Part shown: piece after piece, positions 12,714-24,815 of the stretch
How positions within the stretch are numbered: position 1 is the stretch's first letter
Layout: every line of letters begins with the position of its first letter
Source of the DNA: Heterodera schachtii
Lineage: Eukaryota > Nematoda > Chromadorea > Rhabditida > Heteroderidae
Reading direction: 5' to 3'
Assembly: GCA_023374025.1 (NCBI GenBank)
Contig: SIJG01000222.1
Span: 1 to 64,000 of the forward strand
Length of the DNA: 64,000 bases
Program-made: the position numbers and the translations under genes
Notes under the pieces: generated by a model
The model's database searches: none
Seen by the model: the letters and a program-made list of their open reading frames with translations, nothing else
What the model was told of the DNA's origin: nothing

Positions 12714-15360
12714 GTTTAAGTGAAATAATTAACCAATTGATAAAATTAAAGTGTTAAATAACAGTAAAAATATAAAATTTAAAAATAACTTAAACAATTT
12801 ATTTGAAATGACAGGAAATTTCAACAAGTAAGCATAAAATATTAATTTCATAAATACTCTTATTTTTTGAATTAAAGAATAGAAATCTTATTGCTTTAAA
12901 TTTATACTTATTCTAAAAAATTGCTTTAAATTTTCTAAAAAACAGTTCCAATAATATATTAGCCCCTTATAGCTAATAAATATAATAAAAATATTTTTGA
13001 AAAAATTAAATATAAAAAATAAATAATCCCATTGAATCATGATTAAAATAAGAATCAAAGACTTCGATAAAATTATATTATAACCGTTTTTCAATTTATA
13101 TAATAATTTAATCTCTTGAAAAAGAAAAGGACATATTAATGCTCTAATTAAAATTCACCATCATTTTTTTGAAGAAAAACTGATAAAGAATGAATACGAT
13201 AATAAGATAAAAAATTATATGCAAAATTTTTATTCATAGTATAATATAAAATTGAGATCATTATTGCTTCGGTTGAAACTTTTTGCTACTCAACAAGAAA
13301 CCAAAAAGCAGAATAAATTTTTAACAAAATAGAATATAAAAACGATAAAATAGATAAAGCAGGATTTTAATATACAATATTTAAAAAAATTTTACAAAAT
13401 AAAGGTAAGATTAAAGAATTAACAAAAATTACTTAAAAGATAAATAAAAAAAGATAATAGATTTTTTGATTTAAATGCAAATGTAAAATAAAAAAAGAAA
13501 GACAGCGATGAAATTGTGCCGATATGAGCGCTTATTATTTTAGTAAGAGTATGTATTTGAGTTTAATTTATCACACAGGTTTAGTAAAATAATTTCAGTA
13601 ATTAATTTATGTAGTTATTTATCTTTATTATTTATTTTTCATATGAGTATTTTATTTACTATAATATTTTAATAAAATATGAATATTTTTCAGTTAAAAT
13701 TTTTTTATTATGTCTTACAAAGGCATTTTTACTCAATGCAAATAAATAGTAATATTAAAGCCCCTTTTAAAATTTCTTAAATGACTTAAGCGGAATTAAA
13801 AATGAATTATTTATCATTTTAAAAAACATTTATGAATGTATACAGATGTAAATTACGATGAATAAATTCAAAAAAATATTAAAAAAATAGAGTAGAAAAA
13901 ACCAAAAAGGACAATATTATATTTATATTTATAATACAAGACCATTAATACAACAAAAAATTTAATTGACACTACCAATGAAAAAAAGTGACATTTTATT
14001 ATAACCCATAAATTATTTCACAAATAAATGGCTATCACTTGACTGTCAGGAAATCTTTAATTTGGAAAAATATTATATAAGAGATATTTTGTTTAACAAA
14101 TTAGTTAAAATAAAATTAAGCAAAAATTTTATAATTATTTAAATCACTGATAAAAAGTTGAACTATTAAAAAATTTCGTGATATGAAAGTAATTTTAATA
14201 TTAGCATTTACAAAATAATAATTACACTAAAATCATGAATACTATCAAGTAATACAATAATGGAAAACCATAGATTCATTATAAAATAATTAATTAAATG
14301 TTTGATTATTGGTAAAACTTTAGCTAAATTCCATTATAAATAATAATTGGGCTGAAAGATTTAATTTTATACTAAAATATAACAGTATGTTTTAAAAAAT
14401 TGTAGTTCCTTCATTTTTAAAAAAACAAATTTAAAATTCACAAATCAATATTACGAATTGAAGGAGTATTGACAAAGAAATGATATAAAATTTATTATTT
14501 TTAATATTTGATAAAAGATTAAGAATTTAGTTAAATTTAACTAATTTTAACCCAAAAATAAAGAATCTAATTAAATATGCCTAATAAATAAAATTGGTTT
14601 GTTTAATTTTTATTTTTTTAAACATGCGATGCTGTATGAATAATCATTGAAACAAAAAAATTTTGATAAGGAATTATTTCGACCATTTAAAAATCATATT
14701 TTTTTCTGAAACAAACTAAATGGTTAGAATATAAAATTTACGGAAAATTAAAAAATTAAATGGAAAAAATGTTGATATAAAAGTATAATTAATAATTATA
14801 AAATTATATATAATTACTTTAATAGCCTATTATATTTACACACTAAAAATAATATTATTCCTGTTTATATTTTTATAACATGGAAACGCTATGTTTTGTA
14901 CGAAAAGAACATATGTTGTTTCTGCACATGTAGGAATATATTTTAGAAATATTTAAAATAAAATACTTTTTAAAATATTCAAAAGATAATGTTATTTTTT
15001 CCAACTGATACTACCATTAGCTAGCTGCAAAATAAGTAACTATAATAATTAAAAAATTTATTGAGATTTATTTTCATGTAATATTCTTCAAAATGAAATA
15101 ATGGTTAATAATCTAATAAAATTAAAATTTTTTAATTTTAACAAGTGTGTTGTTAAATTTGAGGATATGAAAATACAAACAAATGAATATAAGAAATACA
15201 AAATTAATAAATTTCAAAAATAATATTTAAGATTTTAAATGGATTTTTGGAGGAAGTTTTATTATGAATATAGGGTTTATTTGTCTCTTCTATCACTATA
15301 ATTTGCCTTTGTTGTTTTAAAAATGGTTATATATTTAATTAAGAATTTATCAATTCTTTA
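12714..15360. other. A/T-rich stretch holding one member of a dispersed repeat
   Basis: The segment 14697-14755 (ttttttctgaaacaaac, then taaatggttagaatataaa, then tttacg) resembles 53538-53598. Otherwise there is no supported feature. A 68-codon frame at 12888-13094 (-) is low-complexity. Confidence 0.5.
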
Positions 15361-15462
15361 AATTTCCTACAACAACTATAATCAATCCAATGAAATGATT
15401 TTTCGATTAAGTGTAATTGAACTTAAATTCATTATTAGAGAAACAAATTTAAATAAACATTA
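15361..15462 (+). repeat. Dispersed repeat, copy 1
   Basis: The core caatccaatgaaatga followed by tttttcgattaagtgtaa and then aaataaacatta matches 42061-42150 in order and orientation, about 26.7 kb away. The copies are clearly diverged. Boundaries are approximate and no TIR or poly-A tail is visible. Confidence 0.55.
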
Positions 15463-18268
15463 GCATTTAATTAATAATTGCTCCAATTTAAAATAATGAA
15501 AATTCGATCCCGTTCTTAGTGATTTTAGTACCAACACTTAATTAAATTATTATATTTAAACACGTACTAAATTTCAATTATAATTCGAGTAATATTAACC
15601 TTTAATAAAAGAAATATTCAAAAATTAATTAATTAAATTATTAATAATGCAACTTGACTTGGAATTTGAATTTACTGGTCAGATATTACAATGAAAATTC
15701 AACAAAAGCACAACTATGACTAAGAACTGACAAGAAAAGTTAGTCTTCACTGATGCCAAGATAAATTAAATGAAAAAAATCATAATAAAAATTAGGAAAA
15801 ATACATATATGTAATTAATTTATAAAATTTTAAATTTATATTTTTATTGTTTTATAGGTTTTATTTAATACATTCTTTATTTTTTCTATATTAAATTTTA
15901 AATTTTGAATAATATTAAGATTAATAAATATTTACACAAGTTTAACATTCTTAAACCATTTAAAAAATAGACGACGTCAAAAAATACAATATATTAAGAA
16001 TTCGCCGCACAGTCTAAGTTAAAGAAGCTTCATCTCATTGTAATTCTGAGGGAGTCAACATTGGCTTACCCGCTCTGCTGAAAGCGGAAAACTTGTCGAT
16101 AATAATAAACAAAATATAATTATAGATTAATAAAATAATTCAGATTTTAAAAGTATTATAAAATTTATATTGAGATTTTAACGTAATCTTTATAATTAAA
16201 TTAACATAATAAAAAGTTTTCATATACATCAAACACTGTAATTTATTAAGTTTACTTTATATATTTAAAAAAGCTGATATACAAATATTTTTAGTCATTT
16301 TTTGAATTATGCTTCAAAGTACAGTGAGTGCCATGAGAAAATTACTTTAATAAAATATAATAAATTATAATTTCTTTAAATATAATTTTCTTAATTATAG
16401 CAAAAAAAAATTCCCAGCTTACATTTATAAAAATTTTTTAGAACCAATTGATTTTGTAGCGCGAACATCTTAAATGGATTAACTACATATATAATTTATT
16501 ATGGAATTCCATTCGTTCAGCAAAAAATATAAAAATCTGACTGAAACATAAATTTTAATTTTATATATAATGAAAAAAATAAAAATTTTTAAACTAAACA
16601 TTGAAGACTGAAAAATTACATAATATAATGAACAAAACTATATTTCCTAACAAATTTATGCAAATTCAGCTCCGGCCTCGACTCAACACAGATACGTTCT
16701 TCGTAAAATTATTTAACTACTTATAATGGTAATTTGCATCTTGTTACGACTACTGATAATTAATTTATAAATATTAAAATTAATTCAATCTCCTATATTT
16801 GTGAATTATTTATTTATAAACAACATTATTAATTAGAATGTTAAATTTAGTAAAAAACAAAAACAAAAAATAAACTAAACAACTAAAAAACATAAATTTA
16901 ATAATAAAATGGCTAAACAAAGTTATAAAAGGTACTTTGCAAAAAGTTTCCAAGCATTAACGCAGAGTTTGGTCAATATTTATTAAATGAATTTTAACTA
17001 ATAATAAGTAATTATACTAAATCTTAAAATTTTCACTCATTAAAAAGATTTAGAGAATATTCTTAAACAGAATAGTTTATTATTTGAGATTTTATAAAAA
17101 GCAATAGGATGAAATCAAAAGCTCGTCACATTATTATTTAAGGAAATCTAATAAATACAATTAATTTCTTACTCTGTTGAAAAATTAAAAACTATATGTA
17201 ATAGCTTAATTAGTACAAATTTTTTAATCTCACAGAGAATAACCTTTAAATCGGTTTTTTTCAAAAAACTCAACGCAAAAACATTTTTATTGATTTTCAC
17301 TTGAAATAAACTTTTCTAAAAGGTTTTGACCACAATTGTGATTTTTTATCGTCCAAATGCTGATAAAATGATTTTTTTTAACATTTTAATTGAAGAATAA
17401 AAATTACTAAGGATTTTTTTATTTATTAGTAGTGTTTGTCATTTCACTTGCTGTTTTAATTAATATGTTATTAGTTTCTTTGTTTATTTTATATTATAAA
17501 AATATTTAACATTTATTATTAAATTTTTTTAAATTCTTTTTTAAAAAATCGTCGGTCGAAAACATAATATTACCAGGACCAGGATAAATAAATTAATGAC
17601 ATCATAAAGCAATAATTCCAGTTGATTGATTAAATTCGAAAATATGACGAAATACGATAATGTTCATTAATATCCTTATAAGATATCATAAAAATTTTAT
17701 TATTACAAACATATTTTAATATTTATGCTTTTATATCTTCAAGAGGTCCATCAATCACTAATTTTACTAATAATTTTTATTAATGAAAATTAAACATTAC
17801 AAAATATTTGTTGGTTATTAGTCAGAATTTTAAATAATTTTTAAAAACTTATTATTACACTCAATTGAAAATTTTAAAATTAAATGGTTTAATCTTCCGT
17901 ATTGAAAATAATAAAATTTATATACAATCAGAAAAATGTTACTACAATAGTGCACTATAATTTTTATTTAAATAAACAGAAGTTTAATGACAATTCAAAA
18001 TTTTTAAAAATCATAAAAGGAGGGTGATCAACGCAAATTAAACAATTTAATTGTGAATTTTCTTTCAATTATTCTATTTACTCTATATGTTAAAAAAATA
18101 AAACTAAAAATTAATTTAAAACATTAAAAAAGATTATTATTTTTTCTCCTGTTTGACAAAATAAAATTGCAAAACACATGATATGAATTTCACATTTTTA
18201 TTTATAAAGTTATGCTGATTTTTTATTTGTTACTATATCTTTAAAGTTACCACTAAGATAAAAGCGAC
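15463..18268. other. A/T-rich stretch, no gene supported
   Basis: A less biased patch at 15998-16081 (+) is a 27-codon open segment containing AAQSKLKKLHLIVILREST, too short to call. Nothing else noted. Confidence 0.5.
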
Positions 18269-18388
18269 ATGTTTTTTTTGGAATTGCAAACGTCATCATT
18301 CGACATAGGTGGCATTAGAAGTGAGTTAAATAACAAAGAAAATTCACAAATATTAATTACAAATATAAAACCTCTTAAAATTATTTAA
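18269..18388 (+). other. 39-codon open segment beginning with ATG
   Basis: The ATG at 18269 follows an in-frame stop within about 15 bases. The frame runs 39 codons to TAA at 18386-18388 and includes LELQTSSFDIGGIRSEL, a balanced composition for this window. No motif, membrane segment or family is recognised. Length alone is not significant. It is listed because the start, the stop and the departure from background composition coincide. Confidence 0.15.
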
Positions 18389-21130
18389 ACTAACAAATTT
18401 CCAAAAATTTGACATATTAGTTAAAAAATTGAATATCAAAAATAAATCATTGAAATATGTAATAAAATGAGAAAAATTAAAGTGTTACGAAATTTAGACA
18501 ATATTGTAAACCAATTCATTGAATAAAATAAATTATTGAGAGGTTTTCAAAACAATTCAACTAAAGCAAATATTTTAAAACCTAAGTTTCACAAATTTAG
18601 TATGACTAGAAATTAAATAATATCTAATTAATTCAAACAATTTATTTGTTACTTACATTTATTTATAATGAAAAAATGAAAATTCCAGCAATCAGCACAA
18701 AGCTAATAATTTTAATTTAATTTCCATATTAAATAAAAAAAATAAAAAATTACATAATACTAAATTAATAAAAACAATGGAATTTTTTAAAGAAAGTTAG
18801 ATTAAAATTTTATTTTGATAAAAATAAATACCAAAACCATAAAAGATATACACAAAAAATAAAATTCGCCTAAAAAATATAAATGAGATGCCAAGGGCTC
18901 TTGTGCATTACAATTTAATCAACTATTTATTAATTAATTATTAATAATAATTTAAATCATCCTAAACGAGGAATACTGCACGTACATCTGATATTGTTTA
19001 ATGAAAATACTAAATGATACTGTAAATGATTAAATTTGAAATAAAATAAATTTAACTTACTGTATTTGAAGGGAATAAAATATAAAATATAAAATAAAAT
19101 TAATTAATTAAGTCAATATACAAAATTAATTATAAAAGACATACTTGAAACAAACTTATTTTATTGAATTTGGCAATAATTAATTAAGTATAATAAATTT
19201 CGTTATTCCGTTGCCAATCAATTGTGTGTGAGTTGCATTTGTTGTCTTAAATAAAATATTAAAGAAAGAATGAAAAAGTTTTAAAACATAAAATGATTTC
19301 GTTACTTTAATAAAAACCTAATGTGAACAATAAATTTAATTTTTTTTTTACAGATTGTTAGGTAATGCAGTTTTTTGAATATAAAACTTTAATTTTTTAA
19401 TTTAAAATGTTGCACTTAATTTACTGAATTTTTCAGTTTCCCTAAACTAATATTATTATAGCTATATTTTATTTCAACGAGAAATTATTATAAAATGACC
19501 CTTTATATGGTTAAGCCAATTAAAAAATAAAAGAATTTTCGCCCGCGGTCAAAAAACATGTACAAAAACAAGCACGAATAATATAATGGCGAACTGTTAT
19601 CTTGTTATAAAATCTGTAATAACGATAATTTACTATAAATTTTGATGCTGCTTTTCATATAAAGGATAAAGGTCAATTAAAAAATAAATTATAATTGAAT
19701 TTAGAATTAATTTTCCATTCATTAAATATTTAATTTCATTACATTAATTGTCTTTCATTTGTTCTACCTTCAATTAATAAGTTAATTTAAATAAATTTGC
19801 GTTTTATCATTTTGAAGTTATTATTAAAATTAAGAATTTTTCTTTACCGTCCTGTTTTCTTTATATTTTTCTTTGTAAGTTTAATTTAGTGTTTATTTGA
19901 TGCATTATCTTTTTTTCGACTAAACATAATACCAGTGTGCCAAATTTTGTGGGTTTGGTTTTTGTTTCAGAATTATGCTTTTATAATTAAGCATAGTTTC
20001 ATTAGTTAATTAGCTATTTTCCTGATTAATTCCTTTTTTTCATTTTAAATATCTTAATTGTAATTTCTATATAACTTTGCTTTATTTTTAATTCTTCTCT
20101 TGTAAATATTGAATATTTTATAAACATTGATAAAAATAAACTTAATTGTTCAATTTATTCAATTAAAACCAAATAATAATATAAAAATTTACAATACAAA
20201 AAAATAAATAAATATTTTCTGAATAATCTGAAACAGATACTTTAAATATAATTATTTAAATTATTTGTTTTAGATTTGATAGAATAAAATAACTAATCCC
20301 TTAATTCACGAAGGTACACACTGCTTTGTGAACGATTAAATTAAATAAATGCTTATTATAGATAAATATATTTATAAAAGGTCTCTGAAGATTGTATTAA
20401 ATTTATATTGTAATTAAGTGTATTTTTGAAATATTAAAAATAAAATAAAATTCATAACAAAAATAATAGACCTAAAGGAAATAAATAATTCGATTTGATT
20501 TTTAATTTTAATATAATATATGTTAGATTTACTTCAATAAAAAAAATTTTTCTGGACTGTTCTCGGGAATCTCCGGAAAGAATCCATTCAAATGTTTGAC
20601 ACCGCCCGTGAGAATTAAAATAAATTTTATAAACAATTATTTATTTATAGAAATAAAAAACATAAACCAAAAATTTTTATTAATTTAAAAAGCTAAAAGA
20701 ATACGCAAAAAAAAATTAATAATTCTTAGTGAATAATAAACTTATTAAAAAATTAATTATATGGCTAATAAGGCACACATATTCATGCAATGAATTATAT
20801 TATTAAATATTCATAAAAAATATAGAAATAAATTTCATTTTACTGTCTTCCAATAGTAATTTTCGATAGTTAATTTGGGTTCAAAATTGCTTATGACTAC
20901 TGGGACATATTGTCTAATTAAAAAAACAAAAATCGATTAAATTTATTAAACATTGCATTTATCTCAGACAATATTAAAAGAAATAATTCCAGAAAAGTTT
21001 TTCCAAATCTTTTTCAGTCAGATTTTGTCACTCATTAGAATGCTATTTAAGAATGTAAAGGCTAAAATAAGCAAAAAGAACACAATTGTTGCTCAACTAA
21101 AAATTTGGTCAGAAAACGGAGGAAGAATAC
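18389..21130. other. Non-coding stretch, A-rich then T-rich
   Basis: About 19690-20120 is T-rich on the plus strand and is flanked by A-rich DNA. A hairpin lies at 20305-20332 (ttcacgaag, 10-base loop, ctttgtgaa, one G-U pair). A 26-codon open segment lies at about 20541-20621 (+), and its first and last bases resemble 50554-50618. None is strong enough to call a gene. Confidence 0.45.
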
Positions 21131-21138
21131 CTATATAA
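21131..21138 (+). repeat. 8-bp TSD, left copy (ctatataa)
   Basis: Identical to 21975-21982, directly flanking the element at 21139-21974. Confidence 0.95.
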
Positions 21139-21582
21139 CAGGGATGTTGCAAATTTAAAAATAAAAAGCGAAAGGCGAAAAGCGAAATTTGCGAAAGTAA
21201 AATAAAAAGCGAAAAGGCGAAAGTGAAAGGCCCAAAAAAGCGAAAATGCGAAACTTGCGAAAGGCGAAAAGGCGAAATTTTTTTCCAAAAAATAGATGAA
21301 TTTGACAGACTTAAAAATTCGCCTTTTAATTCTTAACTGTTCTGTTTATTTGCTTTTATTTATTTTTTTTCGTAGATTTTTGTATAGAAATTTATTAAAC
21401 CCATATTTCACTTTTGAAAATCGAGGCTCAAAAATTTACAATTTTTCGCTGCGCTTTTCAAAAAAATTTTCGGAAACAATGGGTGGGGGCGGCGCCGCCG
21501 GGAAAAATTTTGAAAATTTGGATGGATCTGTCCAAAAAATGATAGATTTTTGCAATTTTGAGTTTTTTTTTGAATAATTACG

Positions 21583-21730
21583 ATTTTTGGGCCCGGCGAT
21601 GCCGATAGGTAGCGCCAGGCGAATTTTAAATTTAAAAAAAATTAAATTAAAAAAGAAACCGTCAACCGGCATCGAACTACTGACAGAAAATAATGTCAAG
21701 GTTGATGCACTAACCACTACACCACACACA
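21583..21730 (-). repeat. SINE-like unit nested in the hAT element
   Basis: Read on the minus strand, a tRNA-like head (21662-21730) carries box-A-like tggtgtagtggttagtgc and box-B-like tagttcgatgcc. It is followed by an A/T spacer and a GC-rich block (21583-21616) reading ggcgctacctatcggc then gccgggcccaaaaa. The copy at 24574-24815 has the same two parts in the same order and orientation. I see no clean own TSD or tail, so the borders are approximate. The tRNA cloverleaf is not restorable by eye. Confidence 0.55.
21662..21730 (-). pseudogene. tRNA-like sequence (Pol III box A and B), not functional
   Basis: Box-A-like sequence is at 21707-21724 and box-B-like sequence at 21668-21679 (both minus strand), at tRNA-like spacing. 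The D and anticodon stems do not pair properly, so this is a derived or decayed tRNA-like promoter region rather than a tRNA gene. Confidence 0.5.
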
Positions 21731-21974
21731 CTAAAGATAAAAAAACAAAAGCAAATTATATTTATTTCATAAAAATTTGGTAAAAATTTGTTAATTTTTT
21801 GCTTTTTCTCCCACGAAAATGCATTTGTTTATTTTAAAAACCCAATCTTTAGGGGTGTACTTTTATTTCGCTTTTCAGCAAAAAAGCGAAAGCGAAAAGG
21901 CGAAAGCGAAAGGCCAAAAAAAGCAAAAATGCGAAACTTGCGAAAGGTGAAAAGCGAAACTTGCAACATCCCTG

Positions 21975-21982
21975 CTATATAA
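21975..21982 (+). repeat. 8-bp TSD, right copy (ctatataa)
   Basis: Exact copy of 21131-21138. Confidence 0.95.
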
Positions 21983-22212
21983 CTTATTTCAGAATTTTTA
22001 TTTTTTGTATTATGATAAGTTCAAAAGGTATAAAATAAAATGGATATGATTTTAACGATTGGAGAAATTTCGAAATAATTTGGCATTTTTTTAGTTGAGA
22101 CCTAGGTGACAACTCTCAATATCGAAAATTGAGTAAAAAAAATATATAGAAATTCAAATAAGATAGAAAAAATTAAAGTGTATGTAATTATAAAACAATA
22201 TTCAGGAGTAAA

Positions 22213-22460
22213 AAGTGTGGGCGATGCGAAAAAAACTCAGTGATTGATTGGTCATTTTCCTGAAGCCGATGGCACCGCTTTCAGGGCACCAAAAGTGCCT
22301 GATCCGGAACCCGGACCGGCCCGCTTAAGAACAATTTTTTGTTCAGTTTTTCAAGGGCTATCTCCCAGGCCGGGTCCGGTCTTGATCCATTCACTTGGAG
22401 CCCGTCATGGGTCAGGCATATCTGCCTTGAGGACACAGCCTCGCCCCCGACTAAATTTTA
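22213..22460 (+). mobile_element. Copy B of the 11709 TIR-element family, one-ended
   Basis: From aaaaactcagtgattgattg near 22226 to about 22400 this matches the reverse complement of 11709-12102. The shared blocks include cattttcc.gaagccgat, ggaacccggaccggccc, taagaacaattttttgttc-like and ctatctcccaggccgggt. The family's gttccacaaaaa terminus is replaced here by gggcgatgcg. The distal part (cccgtcatgggtcaggc to cgcccccgacta) is absent from copy A. Either the copies belong to two subfamilies sharing a core, or one has been rearranged. Confidence 0.65.
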
Positions 22461-22979
22461 TTTTTTATAAAATTAAAACTGTAACCAAATACAAATGAGC
22501 TTGATTCATTTACATAAAAAAGTATTTTAACAAAATAATGTCACAACAACTAACTAAAAATAATAATTTAGAAATATTTTAGAATTTAAAAATTAAATCA
22601 ACATAAAATTCTGAATTAAAAAGATGCAATTCAGATAAAAATAGCGAAAAACAAAAACAAAAAAGTCGCGTTTCTTTTTTAAAATTTTTCATTATTTTTT
22701 ATTAGTTTATATAAAAATGTTAATTTATATATTTAAATTTAATTATTTTTATGGACACTAATACTTTTTAAGTTTGACCTTGCACCGTAATGAATTTTTT
22801 TATTTATATAGTATTATTGCGAAATCCAATAAATAAGAATTCAAATTAATGGAAATTTTTATTTAATCATTATTTTACGAATTTGCAATTATTTTGATCA
22901 ATAAATAAATTATTCACGAAAATATTTATTAATATTACTTTCATTAAGTAGGATATTAATTTTATTTTTGATTTTATGA
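22461..22979. other. A/T-rich spacer
   Basis: Nothing recognisable. Confidence 0.5.
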
Positions 22980-23345
22980 TAGCTTTTTAATCAAAATGGG
23001 AAGAAAAAGAAGAAGAAAAACTAAATGAACTCAAAAAAAGAGAAATAAATTGGAAAATATTATAAAATAAAAGAGAAAATAAAGCAAAAAGAAAGAACAT
23101 TTTCAAAAAAAGAATGGAATAAAATTAATATAAAAATAGCAAAAAGATTGGACACAAACCAAACTTATATAACAATTTTGTTAACAAAAAAATAAATACC
23201 ACAAACCAAAAAGTGCTGCAGAAAAATGGGAAATTGTGCAAAAATTCATTGAAATGAAAAATGAATTTAAAGAAAAAAGAAAATATTCAAGCAAAGAATG
23301 GAAACAAAAGTATGCTGAAATTAATTCGAAAATTAGAGTTTAAAA
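22980..23345 (+). other. Purine-rich segment with coding-like pieces
   Basis: A 370-base stretch with few pyrimidines. Two plus-strand frames give similar peptides: one around 23090-23190 containing ERTFSKKEWNKINIKIAK, the other ending at TAA 23341-23343 and containing EKRKYSSKEWKQKYAEINSK. The shared pattern (aromatic-S-x-K-E-W) could mean an internal duplication in a decayed coding sequence. A/G-rich DNA, however, gives K/E/R/N-rich peptides automatically. No family recognised. Confidence 0.2.
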
Positions 23346-24573
23346 GCGCGATTTATTTCTTGATTATTTTTAGTGTTCTTTAAATCATTAAATTTCGCAC
23401 TTTTTACTGGCATAAATATACAATTAAATAAACTAATCAACTAACTAATCCAATTGAGCTTTCCGTGAGCTATTTTGTCATGAACTTTTATTAGGCATCC
23501 AAATAAGACCAATTATTTAATGGTAATTAGTTTATGCGAGAGTCTTTGGCCATTTTATTTGATTGTCGATCGTTTATTTTTTGATATCTCTTTTATAAAA
23601 AACAATATTTTTTATTGGTATATTTAAAAAAAATTATTTAAATTTTTCATGTATATTTTCTATTTATTCTCAAAATACATTTATCGCAATAAATGAGATG
23701 ATTTAAATTGTTTATTAACCATTTCTAACATAACTATGTTTTCACAGACGAAAACGATTCCGATCATAAAGACTTTGATTAAATTATGTGTTTTTCATTT
23801 ATTCTTGCAAAATTTAAATTACTTTATCTTTAAATATTTATCTACGTTGGTGGGATAATTATTATATTTTAGTACTATGTACATGTTTTATGGCTCTTGA
23901 CATGATTAAAATGAGTTGGCGCATGCCTATCCCAAGTAAAATTTAATAATAATCCTTGAGCAGTTAGTATCATAAAAACGATATGGAATAAATAATAAAT
24001 TATTTAAATGCGTTTTATTAAGTTTGACAAGAACTTACTTAAAATTTCTCAAATTTAAATTTATTTTCATTTAAATATAAAAAAATTATATTATTTACGT
24101 TCAATAATTTTATTTTTTTTCTTAATGGTTATTTAATTTTTTCTTTTTAATTCTTGCATGATTAGCAGCGTGGTTCGTTTGTATTCTTGTATTAAATTTG
24201 TTTATCATAAAATTGGTCTTATTTAAAACTCTGGTAACCTAAAACGCTAACGTATATTGCTTTTTATTAAACATTCATAAATTTTAATTTCCTGTTTATT
24301 ATTATAATTTTGCAAAAGCAAATTTTATTTATAATTTAGCGCTTTTAATTATTTTCAAAAAATATAATTTGTACCCCAAAATTATTGTTTAAACCTTTCT
24401 TGAAACTTGCTTCCGAATATTCAAGTGTAAGTCCATTTATTCTATAAATTTTTTTATCGATTTACTATAGAGAATTCTTATAATAATTTGATAGTTTAAC
24501 AAATATAAAAAATTATACAATTGAATTTGTTAACATCTTAACTAAAGTAAATTTTATTTCATTTTAAATAATT
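23346..24573. other. Mostly T-rich spacer
   Basis: No gene or repeat noticed. The plus strand becomes predominantly T-rich from about 23480. Confidence 0.5.
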
Positions 24574-24815
24574 TGTGGATTAGTGGTTAGTACTTCAATT
24601 GTTATGCGTTCGAAAAATTGGTTGAGGTTTTCATTTTTAATTTATTTTTATCTTTAGCACAGGCTTTCTTTATGTTCTTATTTCTAAGAAATGTTCTGAT
24701 TTGGGGCCGTATCTTCATCCAAAAGGGAAATTTCTGAAAAAATTTAGCTAATTTCAAATAAAATTCATAAAAAAAAATTCCCTGCTGCGCCTATCGGCCC
24801 CGCCGGCCCCCAAAA
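24574..24815 (+). repeat. SINE-like unit, second copy
   Basis: A tRNA-like head at 24574-24628 (box-A-like tggattagtggttagtac, box-B-like gcgttcgaaaaat) is followed about 150 bases later by a GC-rich block at 24784-24813 (gctgcgcctatcggcc, gccggcccccaaaa). The order and orientation match the nested copy at 21583-21730, but the spacer is longer and holds an extra ttggggccg. No poly-A tail or TSD can be fixed. Confidence 0.45.

Larger units (their letters stand above)
21139..21974. mobile_element. hAT-like non-autonomous element, 836 bp, gcgaaa arms
   Basis: The ends are cagggatgttgcaa and its exact inverse ttgcaacatccctg, within an 18-base TIR with one mismatch. Perfect 8-bp TSDs (ctatataa) flank them. 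Both arms are packed with head-to-tail gcgaaa, ggcgaaa and cgaaaagg words: about 21168-21280 on the left, and 21870-21960 in the same sense on the right. The interior carries a nested tRNA-derived unit (21583-21730, minus strand). Open frames across 21296-21577, 21436-21729 and 21788-21982 read through repeats and resemble no transposase. TSD length and the CAGGG start indicate the hAT superfamily. Confidence 0.93.

Noticed and set aside
21296..21982. Overlapping frames inside the 21139 element
   Set aside because: They run across the gcgaaa arms and the nested tRNA-like unit, and none resembles a transposase.
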